Origin: Paenibacillus sp. FSL H8-0048
Lineage (GTDB): Bacteria > Bacillota > Bacilli > Paenibacillales > Paenibacillaceae
Reading direction: 5' to 3'
Length of the DNA stretch: 64,000 nucleotides
Assembly (NCBI RefSeq): GCF_038002825.1
Contig: NZ_JBBODF010000001.1
Location: 2,604,001 to 2,668,000 of the forward strand
Numbering within the stretch: the stretch's first letter is position 1; every line of letters begins with the position of its first letter. A model generated the notes under the pieces. It worked only from the letters and a program-made list of their open reading frames with translations. It was not told the origin of the DNA and did no database searches. Both the position numbers and the translations under genes were made by a program. Below are positions 9,867-18,674 of this stretch, piece by piece.

Positions 9867-9985
9867 ATTTGGACTTTCGGCCGCTGTTGTCTCCAGATGT
9901 TTGGAATTATTCCGCTTAGCTGATAACATCCGGAGACAAAGGCGGACGCTACCGCTCCTGCAGTTCCAAATTCCCCTCCGCCGCT
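9867..9985. repeat. Dispersed hairpin element, copy 1
   Basis: The element starts TTTGGACTTTCGGCCGCTG and ends with a conserved block GGCGGACGCTACCGCTCCT plus TCCAAATTCCCCTCCGCC. Arms TTGTCTCC (9887-9894) and GGAGACAA (9932-9939) can form a long stem. A second copy lies at 52636-52796. It fills most of the gap between the two U32 genes and shows no coding signs. Confidence 0.7.
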
Positions 9986-10039
9986 GAACCCTATGATGAT
10001 GGGATAAACCTTACAAGAGCTGAGACAAAACCTTTTATA

Positions 10040-10972
10040 TTAATATACCTGCTCTTTATAGAAGAAGCCGAACGAAAGCTCACGCTCAGGGTCCTGCAAA
10101 GCCCGGACCTCCTCCAGCCAAGACTCTTCGAATGCATATTCGGCGGGATCAGCGGCGTAGACGTCCATAGCATGACGGTAAGCCTTAACGACAGCCACAT
10201 TATAAGCTACCGGCTTCAGCAATCCCTCTACCTTCAGGCTGTGTACGCCGGCTTTTAACAAGAAATGGAGATCCTCCAGAATGCAAATATCATCCGAGCT
10301 CATAATATGCGTGCCGTTCTCGTCTTCATAGATCGGGAACTTCTCATTCGGACGCTCCGCTTCAATCAGGAACAGCCCGCGCTCCTTCCCCAGGCTTCCG
10401 CTATCGCTCGGACGGCCCTGATGGGACATATAGCTTGCTACCAGCTTACGCTTGGAATGATAGATATTCGTCATCCCGTGTACCTGGACCTGGGCTTCCA
10501 CCTCAAGGTTAGGGACCATCTCGGTCATCTCATCCATATTCAGCTCACGTGCCAGAACGACCCGCGAAGCTCCCTTGCGGCCCCAGTAATTGGCTGTAGC
10601 ATAATTGGTTGAGGTCATTTCCGCATTCCAGTGCAGCTTCATTTCTGGCGCTTCAGCTTTGACAGCTGCCAGTACGGCAGGATCACCGAACTCTACCCCA
10701 TCCACACCCAGCCCGCCGATGGCCTTCACATAAGCCGGAAGCTCCTCCAGCATAGTATTAGGAATCAGTCCATTGATGCTTACATATACCTTACCGCCCC
10801 GGGCATGTGCCAGCTTAACCACTGCGGCCGTGTCTTCAAGTGTAAAATGTCCGGCAAGACGCATGCCAAAGCGGTCATCGCCGACCAGCAGAGCACTCGC
10901 TCCTGCATCCAGCAGCGCTGCCGCTTCTTCCAGAGAAGCCGCTGTCGCCAGCAGCTCCGGTGTGTTATTCAT
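10040..10972 (-). CDS. trhP1: U32 peptidase-family protein, partner of TrhP2
   Basis: 310 residues, like Bacillus YrrN (TrhP1), about 130 shorter than TrhP2. The N-terminus (ELLATAASLEEAAALLDAGA) and the HGMTNIYHSKRKLV region align with the U32 core, but the cysteine cluster of TrhP2 is absent. TrhP1 and TrhP2 work together in 5-hydroxyuridine formation at tRNA position 34. AGGAGGTAACACA precedes the ATG. It follows mltG with a 47-base gap. In Bacillus the methyltransferase gene trmR (yrrM) lies between mltG and trhP1; here it is missing from that place. Confidence 0.87.
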   Translation of the reverse strand: MNNTPELLATAASLEEAAALLDAGASALLVGDDRFGMRLAGHFTLEDTAAVVKLAHARGGKVYVSINGLIPNTMLEELPAYVKAIGGLGVDGVEFGDPAVLAAVKAEAPEMKLHWNAEMTSTNYATANYWGRKGASRVVLARELNMDEMTEMVPNLEVEAQVQVHGMTNIYHSKRKLVASYMSHQGRPSDSGSLGKERGLFLIEAERPNEKFPIYEDENGTHIMSSDDICILEDLHFLLKAGVHSLKVEGLLKPVAYNVAVVKAYRHAMDVYAADPAEYAFEESWLEEVRALQDPERELSFGFFYKEQVY

Positions 10973-11019
10973 TGTGTTACCTCCTGTGCGTTGCTCATCC
11001 TTACTATTGTAGCGGGTTC

Positions 11020-12066
11020 TTAAGGATTTTGTTTGCTTTTTTGAATATTGGCTAAATGTTCCTTGTAGGTTCTGGCAAATAAATGTCCCTGTGAGCCGTC
11101 CTTCTTAGTGACATAGAAGAAATAATCCGAGACTTCCGGCGTCATAGCTGCTTCAATCGACGCCAGCCCGGGACTGCTGATCGGTCCAGGCGGCAAGCCT
11201 GCCTGCTTATACGTATTATAAGGACTGTCTACCTTCAGATCCTTCTCATACAGCCGCTCTTTCTGCTTGTCCAGCAAGTACTGGACGGTAGCATCGATCT
11301 CCAGCTTCTGTCCCTTGTCCAGCCGGTTATAGATAATACCAGCCACCAGCGGACGTTCTTTGTCTACTACCACCTCACGCTCCACCAGTGAAGCTACGGT
11401 CAGCAGCTCATGCAGCGAGAGCCCGCGGTTCGCCAGCTTCGCCTTCCACTCAGGAATCGTATCCAGCTTCTTCACCAGCTGCTCCAGCATCGCCCCGATG
11501 ACTTCCTGCGGAGTGCTGTCTTTAGCCAGTTCATAGGTCTCCGGGAAAAGATACCCCTCCAGCCGGTGGCGCAGCAGCGGATTGTCCGGAATCTCCAGCT
11601 TGCTTACAGCTTCTATTCCCTTACCGGAATCAATCAGCGCAAGAAAGACCTCCGGCTTCTGATTCCATGCAGCGGCCAGCTTTTCTGCCACCTGGACCGC
11701 AGTATACCCTTCAGGAATTGTAAACGTAACGGTAGCTTCCTTCACAACATCTCCGGCATTCAACCGGCTGATCAGCGTATCGTAGGAGTCGCCGGGGCTT
11801 ACCTGATACGTGCCGGCCTTGAAGCTGGAGCCTTCCTGGACCCATTTCAGATATCCTTTGAAGAACAGGCTATGCTTAATAATGCCCTCTTGCTCAAGCA
11901 GGTCGGCAATTTGCGAGCTCCCCATACCCTTCTCTATTGTAACCGTTACGGCCGGCCCTGCGGGCTTGACCGGCTGCATTCCATTCCAGATGTACCATGC
12001 TCCCCCTCCTGCAGCTGCTGCCAGGACCAGAATGAAGATAAGCACGGTGCGGATCACGGCTTTCAA
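11020..12066 (-). CDS. mltG: Endolytic murein transglycosylase MltG
   Basis: 348 residues. One N-terminal membrane helix (VLIFILVLAAAAGGGAWYIW) anchors an outside LysM-like region (YLKWVQEGSSFKAGTYQVS) and the YceG catalytic domain with the active glutamate in TVASLVEREV and the conserved LPPGPISSPGLASIEAAM. It cuts new glycan strands and so sets their length. The start is TTG after GAGG with eight-base spacing. It is the expected neighbour of ruvX and DUF1292 in this block. A hairpin upstream (12188-12214) suggests it may be transcribed separately from the alaS-side genes. Confidence 0.95.
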   Translation of the reverse strand: MKAVIRTVLIFILVLAAAAGGGAWYIWNGMQPVKPAGPAVTVTIEKGMGSSQIADLLEQEGIIKHSLFFKGYLKWVQEGSSFKAGTYQVSPGDSYDTLISRLNAGDVVKEATVTFTIPEGYTAVQVAEKLAAAWNQKPEVFLALIDSGKGIEAVSKLEIPDNPLLRHRLEGYLFPETYELAKDSTPQEVIGAMLEQLVKKLDTIPEWKAKLANRGLSLHELLTVASLVEREVVVDKERPLVAGIIYNRLDKGQKLEIDATVQYLLDKQKERLYEKDLKVDSPYNTYKQAGLPPGPISSPGLASIEAAMTPEVSDYFFYVTKKDGSQGHLFARTYKEHLANIQKSKQNP

Positions 12067-12187
12067 ATGTTACGCCTCACTTTCCGACTATAAAGTATAA
12101 AATTGTATTGTCCAAAATTCAACCTATTTTTATAGCATAAGCTTTTTTCAGGCAAACGGAAAGATTATTCCGTCCCTCATAAGCAAA

Positions 12188-12214
12188 AAGAGCGCGGAAA
12201 AATTCCGCCCTCTT
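12188..12214 (-). terminator. Terminator after the DUF1292 genes
   Basis: AAGAGCGCGGAA (12188-12199) and TTCCGCCCTCTT (12203-12214) pair with one mismatch. CTTTTTGC follows on the minus strand, 35 bases after the second DUF1292 gene. Confidence 0.75.
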
Positions 12215-12248
12215 CCGTATCTGCCATACATGAAGTTGCTGCAGACGA

Positions 12249-12554
12249 CTACTCGCTATCCGCAGGGAAGGTGAGCTCATCGTACAGCTCGGAAATATCC
12301 TCCCACTCTTCATCGTCCATAATGCTCTCCAGTTCCGGAAGTCCGTCCGGAGAAACTACGATGCGCAGAATTTCCTGCTCCGCAGCTCTTCCCGATCCGG
12401 CCAGAACGGCATAAGCACGGTCACCCACAGCAAATTCTGCAATAATATCGTAAACGGAAGACTTGCCCTGCTCATCCTCCAGTTCTACTGTTTCTCCATA
12501 TACTTCCTTGAGCTTAGAAGTCCATACCGCCCCATCAGCGGAAAACTCAGTCAT
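12249..12554 (-). CDS. DUF1292 family protein, second copy
   Basis: About 101 residues when started at 12554. That ATG has GGAGGAG six bases upstream and overlaps the end of the first DUF1292 gene by eight bases, so the two are translationally coupled. The DUF1292 core is visible as GETVELEDEQGKSSVYDIIAEFAVGDRAYAVL, and the tail is acidic (DDEEWEDISELYDEL). The function of this family is unknown; Bacillus has one copy (YrzB) in this place. The two copies here are clearly diverged. It is the last gene before a terminator. Confidence 0.85.
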   Translation of the reverse strand: MTEFSADGAVWTSKLKEVYGETVELEDEQGKSSVYDIIAEFAVGDRAYAVLAGSGRAAEQEILRIVVSPDGLPELESIMDDEEWEDISELYDELTFPADSE

Positions 12555-12855
12555 TCTCTGCTCCTCCATCCAGCTCGTCAACCAAAGTATTGAAGGTCTC
12601 CTCTACAATGGCCCACTCCTCGTCATTCTCAATCATGAAGAGCTGCAGATCGTCGCCGTCTTCCTCATAACGGAACGCGTAGACCTCATCTGTCTCCTCA
12701 TCCTCGGAATCGAGCGGAACCACCATCATATACTTGGCATCCGATCCGTCCACTTCAAACTTCATGATGACCTCGAATTCCTCTTCATTACCTTCCTCAT
12801 CAGGAATATAGATAATTTCCGGTTCCTCTTCTTGGCCGATCTGTTCGTTTGTCAT
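12547..12855 (-). CDS. DUF1292 family protein, first copy
   Basis: About 102 residues from the ATG at 12855, which has GTGAGGGG in front; a longer frame to 12888 would overlap ruvX and lacks a ribosome site. It is very acidic (IGQEEEPEIIYIPDEEGNEE) and carries the DUF1292 pattern with YMMVVPLDSEDEE and AFRYEEDGDDLQLF. It corresponds to YrzB, always found between ruvX and mltG in Bacilli. The role is unknown. The fixed place beside ruvX and ireB suggests a housekeeping job. Confidence 0.88.
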   Translation of the reverse strand: MTNEQIGQEEEPEIIYIPDEEGNEEEFEVIMKFEVDGSDAKYMMVVPLDSEDEETDEVYAFRYEEDGDDLQLFMIENDEEWAIVEETFNTLVDELDGGAEND

Positions 12856-12868
12856 ATCCGCACACCCC

Positions 12869-13288
12869 TCACCTTTTACTGTTAGCATCCAAAAAATTTT
12901 GCAAAATCAGCGCTGCGGCCATTTTGTCCACCAGCCCCTTGCGTTTCTTCCGGCTGACGTCCCCGTCTATCAGCACCCGCTCAGCAGATACCGTCGTCAG
13001 ACGCTCATCCCAAAGGTGTACGGGTAAATCGAGTTGCTCCCGCAGCTTATCTGCGAATTCGATGCAAATTTCACCACGGGGTCCTACGGAGCCGTTCATG
13101 TTCTTCGGCAGCCCGACAACAATCTCGCCGATTTCGTGCTCCTTGACCAGCTCACGGATGCGGTCGAACTCATTGCCGTTGCCGCGCCGCTCAATGGTCT
13201 CCAGAGACTGTGCTGTCCATCCGAAAATATCGCTTGTGGCGACACCGATTCTGCGGTCGCCGTAATCCAGTCCCAGCTTCTTCATCAT
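12869..13288 (-). CDS. ruvX: Putative pre-16S rRNA nuclease / Holliday junction resolvase-like RuvX (YqgF)
   Basis: 139 residues, normal for the family. The RNase-H-like fold shows the catalytic aspartate in [16 protein letters not shown] and the acidic motif [11 protein letters not shown]. Members have been tied to 16S rRNA 5' end processing and to branched-DNA cutting. The ATG overlaps the stop of ireB (ATGATGA), so the two are coupled. It follows ireB and precedes DUF1292, the conserved order. Confidence 0.94.
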   Translation of the reverse strand: MMKKLGLDYGDRRIGVATSDIFGWTAQSLETIERRGNGNEFDRIRELVKEHEIGEIVVGLPKNMNGSVGPRGEICIEFADKLREQLDLPVHLWDERLTTVSAERVLIDGDVSRKKRKGLVDKMAAALILQNFLDANSKR

Positions 13289-13560
13289 TTGGGCTGGTCC
13301 ACCCGATGATTGGCCAGATAGAAACGGACCAGTTCTTCGATCAGCTCATCACGCTCTTTCCTCCGGACCAAACTTCTCGCATTGTTGTGGCGTGGAATGT
13401 AAGCCGGATCTCCTGAGAGAAGATACCCTACGATCTGATTGATCGGATGATATTCTTTCTCCACCAGCGCGTCGTACACGGCGAGCAGTATTTCCTGGGG
13501 AGAGGCTTCCTTTTCGTCGCCCTTCACATTGAATTTGACCGTTTTGTCCATGGAGTCCAT
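13285..13560 (-). CDS. ireB: IreB family regulatory phosphoprotein (DUF965)
   Basis: About 91 residues from the ATG at 13560, which has AAGGAAGG nine bases upstream; a longer frame to 13632 has no ribosome site. The sequence [20 protein letters not shown] and [18 protein letters not shown] is characteristic. In Enterococcus IreB is phosphorylated on N-terminal threonine by the PASTA kinase IreK and controls cephalosporin resistance; the TV near the start is the likely site. It is the first gene after alaS, and a candidate promoter lies 175 bases upstream. Confidence 0.93.
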   Translation of the reverse strand: MDSMDKTVKFNVKGDEKEASPQEILLAVYDALVEKEYHPINQIVGYLLSGDPAYIPRHNNARSLVRRKERDELIEELVRFYLANHRVDQPK

Positions 13561-13735
13561 GTGGTGACACCTTCCTTCTGCAAAATCACCCTGGTTCAGG
13601 CGGCTTCGCAAAGTTGCTGCTGTACAGCTCACTTGCTGCCCTCATCATAACATATTCATGCCCCAACGAGGAAATCCTGCCATGGTTAAAGCGCTTTTTT
13701 TGGCATTTTGTCTACAAAAATAGATGTTTTTTTGG

Positions 13736-13764
13736 GTTTTAAGCTATTGCAAGCCCTGGGTCAA
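13736..13764 (-). promoter_or_regulatory. Candidate promoter of the ireB-ruvX-DUF1292 genes
   Basis: On the minus strand TTGACC (13764-13759), 17 bases, then TAAAAC (13741-13736). The -10 is weak. The 337-base gap between ireB and alaS otherwise holds only a hairpin at 13801-13842 and AT-rich sequence. Confidence 0.4.
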
Positions 13765-13800
13765 TAATGAATAACCCCAAAAAATATACATTGTGTGAAT

Positions 13801-13842
13801 AAAGCAGCGGCACCGAGGAAATGCCCTCAGCACCGCTGCTTT
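13801..13842 (-). terminator. Hairpin after alaS
   Basis: AAAGCAGCGG and CCGCTGCTTT (ends 13842) pair perfectly, with further G-U pairs inside, 56 bases after alaS. The following T-run is poor on the minus strand, so termination strength is uncertain. Confidence 0.6.
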
Positions 13843-13897
13843 CCAACCCTTGATAGAAATCCACAGTTTCTTACAGACAAGAATTACCGCATACTGC

Positions 13898-16534
13898 TTA
13901 TGCCTGTGCGGCTACCAGTTCCTCGGCCTTCTTCAGGGCTTCACCCAGCTTGGAAGCGTCCTTGCCTCCGGCCTGCGCCATATCCGGACGTCCGCCGCCG
14001 CCGCCGCCGCAGACTGCAGCGATCTCCTTCACCAGCTTGCCGGCATGGAAGCCCTTCTGGACCAGTTCCTGAGGCACGGCCACGACGAAGTTCACCTTGT
14101 CATCCATTGCAGCACCGAGCACCAGGATGGCCTGCGGAAGCTTGGACTTTAGTTCGTCTGCGGTCGAGCGCAAAGCATCAATATTGCCGGCTTGCACGGA
14201 GACCGCAAGAAGCTGCGTTCCTCCGCCTACTGTGATGACACTGCTGGTCAGCTCTGCTGCGAAGGTTGCGCTCAGCTTAGACTGGAGCGATTCATTCTCA
14301 CGGCCCAGCTCGCGTACCTGGGCATGCAGAGCTTCAATCCGCTTCGGCACATCGGTCAGCGAAGATTTGAGCAGGGCTGCCGATTGCTTCAGCAGGTCCA
14401 GCTGACTCTCCGTGAACTGATAGGCGTAACGGCCAGTCACAGCTTCAATCCGGCGCACCCCGGAACCGATGCCGCTCTCGCTGAGCAGCTTGAAGATTCC
14501 GATCTGCGCTGTATTAGACACATGGCATCCGCCGCACAGCTCCAGGCTGTAGTCGCCGACTTGAACGACACGGACAACATTGCCGTATTTCTCTCCGAAG
14601 AGGGCCATCGCTCCCATGGCTTTGGCTTCATCTATCGGCTTATTCTCAATGACTACAGGAAGGCTGCGCCAGATCTGCGCGTTCACGCGCTGCTCGATAT
14701 CGCTGAGCTCCTCTGGAGTGATCGCTCCAAAATGCGAGAAGTCAAACCTCAGGCGCGAGCCTTCTACTAAAGAGCCTGCCTGATTCACATGGCTGCCCAG
14801 CACCTCCTTCAGTGCCTTGTGCAGCAAGTGGGTGGCGGTATGGTTCTTCACGATATCCTCGCGCTCCGCCCGGTTCACTTCGGCACGGACGGTATCGCCG
14901 ACCTTCAGATCGCCTGCCTCAACTGTAACCAGATGAACATGCTGGCCGTGCGGTGCTTTGAAGAGGCCGTTCACCTTAGCAGTCACCGATCCGCCGGTCA
15001 GAACGCCGGTGTCGCTGACTTGGCCGCCGCTCTCTGCATAGAACGGTGTTGACTCCAGGATCACCTGGCACTCGGCGCCTTCGCTTACTGTATCCTGAAG
15101 CGCGCCGTCTACCACAATCGCCAGCACCTTGGACTCTGTTACCGTGTCATTATATCCAACAAATTCACTTTTAACCGTAAGCTCAGCAAGTGCACCGCCC
15201 TGAATCTTCATGCTGGCGCTGTCCTGACGGGCTGCTCTGGCCCGGTCACGCTGCTCCTGCATCGCGGCATCGAAGCCTGCACGGTCTACGGCAAGCCCCT
15301 GCTCGGACGCGAAGTCCTCGGTCAGGTCAAACGGGAAGCCATACGTGTCATAGAGCTTGAATGCATCGGCACCGGCAATGGTACTCAGGCCGTCTGCTTT
15401 GGCTTTGGCGCTGATCTCCCCGAGAATCGCCAGACCATCGGACAACGTCTCATGGAAGCGTTCCTCTTCCAGACGGATGATCCGGGCGATATATTCACGG
15501 TTCTCGACCACGGAAGGATAATACACTCCCATAATCTCTCCAACCGTCTCAGTCAGCTCATGCAGGAACGGACGGTCCAGTCCCAGCGTCTTGCCGTAGC
15601 GAACGGCGCGGCGGAGCAGACGGCGGATAATATAGCCGCGCCCTTCATTGGAAGGAAGCACACCGTCACCCACTGCAAAGGTAACGGTACGTACATGGTC
15701 GGCAATGACTTTTAGCGCGATATCCTGTTCAACATTATCCTTGTAGGTTACTCCGGCAAGCCCGGCAGTCTTCTGGATAATCGGCTGGAACAGATCGGTA
15801 TCGAAGTTGGAATCCACATCCTGGAGAATGGAAGCGAAGCGCTCCAGGCCTGCGCCGGTATCAATATTCTTGTTGGGAAGCGGCGTATAGCTGCCGTCCT
15901 TGTTATGGTTGAACTGCGAGAATACGAGGTTCCAGACCTCCAGCCAACGCTCATTCTCACCGCCCGGATACATCTCCGGATCACTCATATCACTGCCGTA
16001 CGCTTCACCGCGGTCATAGAAAATCTCCGAGCACGGGCCGCACGGGCCTTCGCCGATATCCCAGAAGTTCTCGTCGCCCAGCTTGATGATGCGTTCTGCG
16101 GGCAGGCCGACCTTCTCATTCCACAGCTTGAACGCTTCTTCGTCCTCAGCATACACGGTCACGGAGATCCGGTCGCCGTCGAAGCCGATCCACTCCTTGC
16201 CGGTCAGAAATTCCCAGGCCCAGGTGATGGCCTCTTCCTTGAAGTAATCGCCGATGGAGAAGTTACCCAGCATCTCAAAGAATGTATGGTGGCGGCGCGT
16301 CTTGCCCACGTTCTCAATATCATTGGTGCGGATACATTTCTGCGAGTTCGTCAGGCGGGGATTCTCAGGAATCTCCCGGCCGTCGAAGTACGCCTTCAGC
16401 GGCGCCATACCTGCGTTAATCCACAGCAGCGAAGGATCATTGTGGGGCACGAGCGAGGCGCTCGGCTCAATCTTATGGTTCTTACTCTCAAAAAACTGCA
16501 GCCATTTGGAACGGATTTCACTTGCTTTCATCAT
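13898..16534 (-). CDS. alaS: Alanyl-tRNA synthetase
   Basis: About 878 residues. It has the class II catalytic core (motif 2 region [19 protein letters not shown]), the editing domain with the zinc motifs [11 protein letters not shown] and [13 protein letters not shown], and the C-Ala domain ending in [20 protein letters not shown]. It charges tRNA-Ala and removes mischarged serine or glycine. The ATG at 16534 follows GGGAG with six-base spacing; an ATG at 16555 is less likely. Expression is controlled by the T-box leader just upstream. Confidence 0.97.
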   Translation of the reverse strand: MMKASEIRSKWLQFFESKNHKIEPSASLVPHNDPSLLWINAGMAPLKAYFDGREIPENPRLTNSQKCIRTNDIENVGKTRRHHTFFEMLGNFSIGDYFKEEAITWAWEFLTGKEWIGFDGDRISVTVYAEDEEAFKLWNEKVGLPAERIIKLGDENFWDIGEGPCGPCSEIFYDRGEAYGSDMSDPEMYPGGENERWLEVWNLVFSQFNHNKDGSYTPLPNKNIDTGAGLERFASILQDVDSNFDTDLFQPIIQKTAGLAGVTYKDNVEQDIALKVIADHVRTVTFAVGDGVLPSNEGRGYIIRRLLRRAVRYGKTLGLDRPFLHELTETVGEIMGVYYPSVVENREYIARIIRLEEERFHETLSDGLAILGEISAKAKADGLSTIAGADAFKLYDTYGFPFDLTEDFASEQGLAVDRAGFDAAMQEQRDRARAARQDSASMKIQGGALAELTVKSEFVGYNDTVTESKVLAIVVDGALQDTVSEGAECQVILESTPFYAESGGQVSDTGVLTGGSVTAKVNGLFKAPHGQHVHLVTVEAGDLKVGDTVRAEVNRAEREDIVKNHTATHLLHKALKEVLGSHVNQAGSLVEGSRLRFDFSHFGAITPEELSDIEQRVNAQIWRSLPVVIENKPIDEAKAMGAMALFGEKYGNVVRVVQVGDYSLELCGGCHVSNTAQIGIFKLLSESGIGSGVRRIEAVTGRYAYQFTESQLDLLKQSAALLKSSLTDVPKRIEALHAQVRELGRENESLQSKLSATFAAELTSSVITVGGGTQLLAVSVQAGNIDALRSTADELKSKLPQAILVLGAAMDDKVNFVVAVPQELVQKGFHAGKLVKEIAAVCGGGGGGRPDMAQAGGKDASKLGEALKKAEELVAAQA

Positions 16535-16569
16535 GTACAGCTCCCGTCTCTTCATTAAATTAACAACAA

Positions 16570-16852
16570 AAAACGCCCCTGAATATATATTCAGGGACGA
16601 TGATTATCGCGGTACCACCCTGGTTATCGCCTTGATCCGTGAACCACGGACACCTGCAGACGATCGCCTTGTGCGGCTGTTAACGGGTGCCCCCGGCGGG
16701 ATTGTCCCCGCACTCCGAAATTAGCTTTCAGCCGGCCTGTCTCCCAGGTTCTCACACCCGATGCGGCAATCCGCAAAGGAACCTGTTCTCTGGTGAAGCC
16801 ATTCTCCGGCGTACTTATTTTCATCAACGCTTTGTCCGATTTGCTTTTTAAC
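16570..16852 (-). ncRNA. T-box leader of alaS (tRNA-Ala sensing)
   Basis: On the minus strand the T-box sequence AGGGTGGTACCGCG (16621-16608) is followed by a terminator, a perfect 20-base palindrome CCCTGAATAT/ATATTCAGGG (16577-16596), and TTTTTT. In Stem I a loop-E pair AGTA and GAA flanks the specifier loop. The codon after GAA plus one base is GCT (16725-16723), an alanine codon followed by A. Uncharged tRNA-Ala is expected to hold the antiterminator open. The start is placed about seven bases after the -10 box. Confidence 0.93.
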
Positions 16853-16858
16853 ATTTCA

Positions 16859-16887
16859 AGTATAGCCAGCGGGTGGATATCTGTCAA
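16859..16887 (-). promoter_or_regulatory. Sigma-A promoter of the alaS leader
   Basis: On the minus strand a perfect TTGACA (16887-16882), exactly 17 bases, then TATACT (16864-16859). It has the same layout as the tyrS leader promoter. Confidence 0.9.
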
Positions 16888-16987
16888 TCACAGACCGTAA
16901 TTTGCTGTAGCTGAGGCCGGTAATGCAATGAAAAAGGATGTTTACAGCGCTTACACACAGGCGTATAATTTATGTTATTCATAGCGT

Positions 16988-17064
16988 CGAGACGTAGCTC
17001 AGCTTGGTAGAGCGCTTGCTTCGGGAGTAAGAGGCCGCAGGTTCGAATCCTGTCGTCTCGACCA
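16988..17064 (+). tRNA. tRNA-Pro (anticodon CGG)
   Basis: 77 bases. Acceptor arms CGAGACG and CGTCTCG pair fully, discriminator A and encoded CCA follow. The D-loop has AGCTTGGTA, the anticodon arm CTTGC/GTAAG encloses TTCGGGA giving anticodon CGG (reads CCG), and the T arm has GGTTCGAATCC. It closely resembles the Bacillus tRNA-Pro. It borders a 1.6 kb AT-rich cassette whose far end carries a decayed copy of this gene's 3' part. Confidence 0.96.
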
Positions 17065-17155
17065 TTTTTAATTAAGATTCGCAGCTTTGGGGCCGCGATT
17101 TTTTGGCGTGTATAAGAGCAAAGCACACTACCCATGATCTTTACGCATAATAAAG

Positions 17156-18031
17156 CTAAGAAAGCGATATTCGTGAATTTTCAACATCCTCATCAGGCAA
17201 TTCACTTAATTCCATAAAATCGTATATGACTTCCCCTAATGATGTCAAAACAAGTATTTGTGGTAAAATATCTTCCCAAGAAGATATAGAATCAAACTCC
17301 CTTGATATCAACCTCTCCATAATATATTCTTTAGTGAACTCAATCGGAAATACATTAGTGGAAATTTGTTGTACAACACCTAGTTTGGAAAGATCAACTA
17401 ATTCTTGCAATAATGCAATTTCCCTATATTCGGGAGAGTTCAAAACTTCGCTACGCAAATTCAATTTACAATACTGATTATCTTTAATTACAGCAATTAG
17501 GGCCAGTTGCCTATAAGTAAACCTTTCAATAATATTAAGTAATTGATTTGCCTCAGCAACACCTATTTCATTACTAAAAGCAATACTCACCATAACATTT
17601 GAAACATAAGGTATTTTCTTTTCTTCATGTTCTCGCTTACATTGCAGAAGTATCCCCTCAAAAATTTCCTCAGCACTTGAATTGTAAAGTCCCTGATTCT
17701 TAAAGAAATATTCATCTGTCCTTAATGTTTCACCATTATCTATTCTTTGTGCTATTTTTGTGATTACTGTAGAAGCAGATAACGCAACACGAAACTCTTC
17801 TCTAAAAGATAACTCTCTGTTAGCCATTTCTTCGAGTGTAGTTTCAATAGCAGTTCCAATAATTTCAGCACCAAATACGACAAAATGACCACCTGGTAGT
17901 AGTTTTAAAGCATCTTTAATAATAGCTCCACCCAACTTCGCACCAGTTCCCTCTAAAATACTCCTTATTTTCAAAATATCATTCCCTCTCATCCCTGAAA
18001 TCTCAGTTTTAACAGAATCTACCTTGCTCAA
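17156..18031 (-). CDS. Unknown 291-residue protein of the tRNA-Pro cassette
   Basis: I cannot assign a function. The N-terminal third has a hydrophobic glycine-containing stretch (KLLPGGHFVVFGAEIIGTAI) that could sit at a membrane. The middle has EEKKIPYVSNVMVSIAF, EANQLLNIIERF and TYRQLALIAVI, a pattern I associate with uncharacterised proteins without being able to name a family. The start is a TTG with a weak ribosome site. It follows the toxin gene by 11 bases, so it is the third gene of the antitoxin-toxin transcript. The gene is far more AT-rich than the chromosome around it, which suggests transfer. Confidence 0.7.
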   Translation of the reverse strand: MSKVDSVKTEISGMRGNDILKIRSILEGTGAKLGGAIIKDALKLLPGGHFVVFGAEIIGTAIETTLEEMANRELSFREEFRVALSASTVITKIAQRIDNGETLRTDEYFFKNQGLYNSSAEEIFEGILLQCKREHEEKKIPYVSNVMVSIAFSNEIGVAEANQLLNIIERFTYRQLALIAVIKDNQYCKLNLRSEVLNSPEYREIALLQELVDLSKLGVVQQISTNVFPIEFTKEYIMERLISREFDSISSWEDILPQILVLTSLGEVIYDFMELSELPDEDVENSRISLS

Positions 18032-18042
18032 TTTGAAGATGC

Positions 18043-18309
18043 CTAATTCTGCCTTCCATGTTTAAAAGCAGTAATTATATATGTAGAGCCATCCTTAGAT
18101 GGCTGGTAGGAAACAATATAACGATCAATACGAATATAGTAAGTATCTTTATAAGTTCTTGATGGAAACAGCTTTCCTGACCGAGTCACCTTTTCCTCAA
18201 TACGCATGAAAAGTTTTAATTTATATTCTGCTGTTTCCTGTGGTGAGAAGTGGGTGCTCTCGATCTTGGAAAAGCTCTGCGCCGCACTCTTAGTCCAGAC
18301 TACCTGCAT
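18043..18309 (-). CDS. RelE/ParE-family toxin
   Basis: 88 residues. VVWTKSAAQSFSKIES, LFPSRTYKDTYYIRIDRYIVSY and the C-terminal AFKHGRQN fit the RelE/ParE toxin superfamily. Members cut mRNA in the ribosome or poison gyrase; which one applies here cannot be told. Its ATG overlaps the antitoxin stop by one base (TGATG), typical of coupled toxin-antitoxin pairs; a TTG one codon earlier is the alternative. It lies within the AT-rich tRNA-bounded cassette. Confidence 0.8.
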   Translation of the reverse strand: MQVVWTKSAAQSFSKIESTHFSPQETAEYKLKLFMRIEEKVTRSGKLFPSRTYKDTYYIRIDRYIVSYQPSKDGSTYIITAFKHGRQN

Positions 18310-18587
18310 CAAAGTTCTCCATTTCTTATCATCTCGATCATTTGCTTTGAAGAGATAATTGAACCATGAATAATATCCTGTTTGGACTCTTGGATCATTT
18401 GTGCGATTTCGGGATCAGCATCAAGCTCAGCAATTTGCGCAGCTGAAAGAGCATCTGAGTTGTCCTGATACTGGATTATTTCGGATACTTCATACTCCAT
18501 GTCATTAATTACAATCACAGATTTCTGGCTGTCATTGATAAAGGAACGATACACTTTGCCGCTCTTATCCTTTAATTCCAGATACAT
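18309..18587 (-). CDS. Antitoxin of the RelE/ParE-type pair
   Basis: About 92 residues from the ATG at 18587, which has AGGGG eight bases upstream; a frame to 18608 is less likely. The N-terminal half (MYLELKDKSGKVYRSFIN, VIVINDMEYEVSEI) looks like a small beta domain. The C-terminal end (IAQMIQESKQDIIHGSIISS) resembles the toxin-binding helix of RelB/Phd-type antitoxins, though no standard DNA-binding motif is clear. It is the first gene of a three-gene transcript and probably represses it. Identification rests mainly on the partner and the overlap. Confidence 0.7.
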   Translation of the reverse strand: MYLELKDKSGKVYRSFINDSQKSVIVINDMEYEVSEIIQYQDNSDALSAAQIAELDADPEIAQMIQESKQDIIHGSIISSKQMIEMIRNGEL

Positions 18588-18674
18588 ACTCACCACCCCT
18601 TTGTTCAATATTATATCCTGAATTCAGATAAACGGATACAACCTCATGATATAGCCAAAAGCCCCCCGCCCATA

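Noticed and set aside
13680..13705. AAAGCGCTTT dyad as a cre site before ireB
   Set aside because: It misses two key positions of the cre consensus and lies next to T-runs, so chance is likely.
16884..17135. Leftward frame over the tRNA gene, reading DDRIRTCGLLLPKQALYQ
   Set aside because: It is the complement of tRNA-Pro, a well-known false gene.
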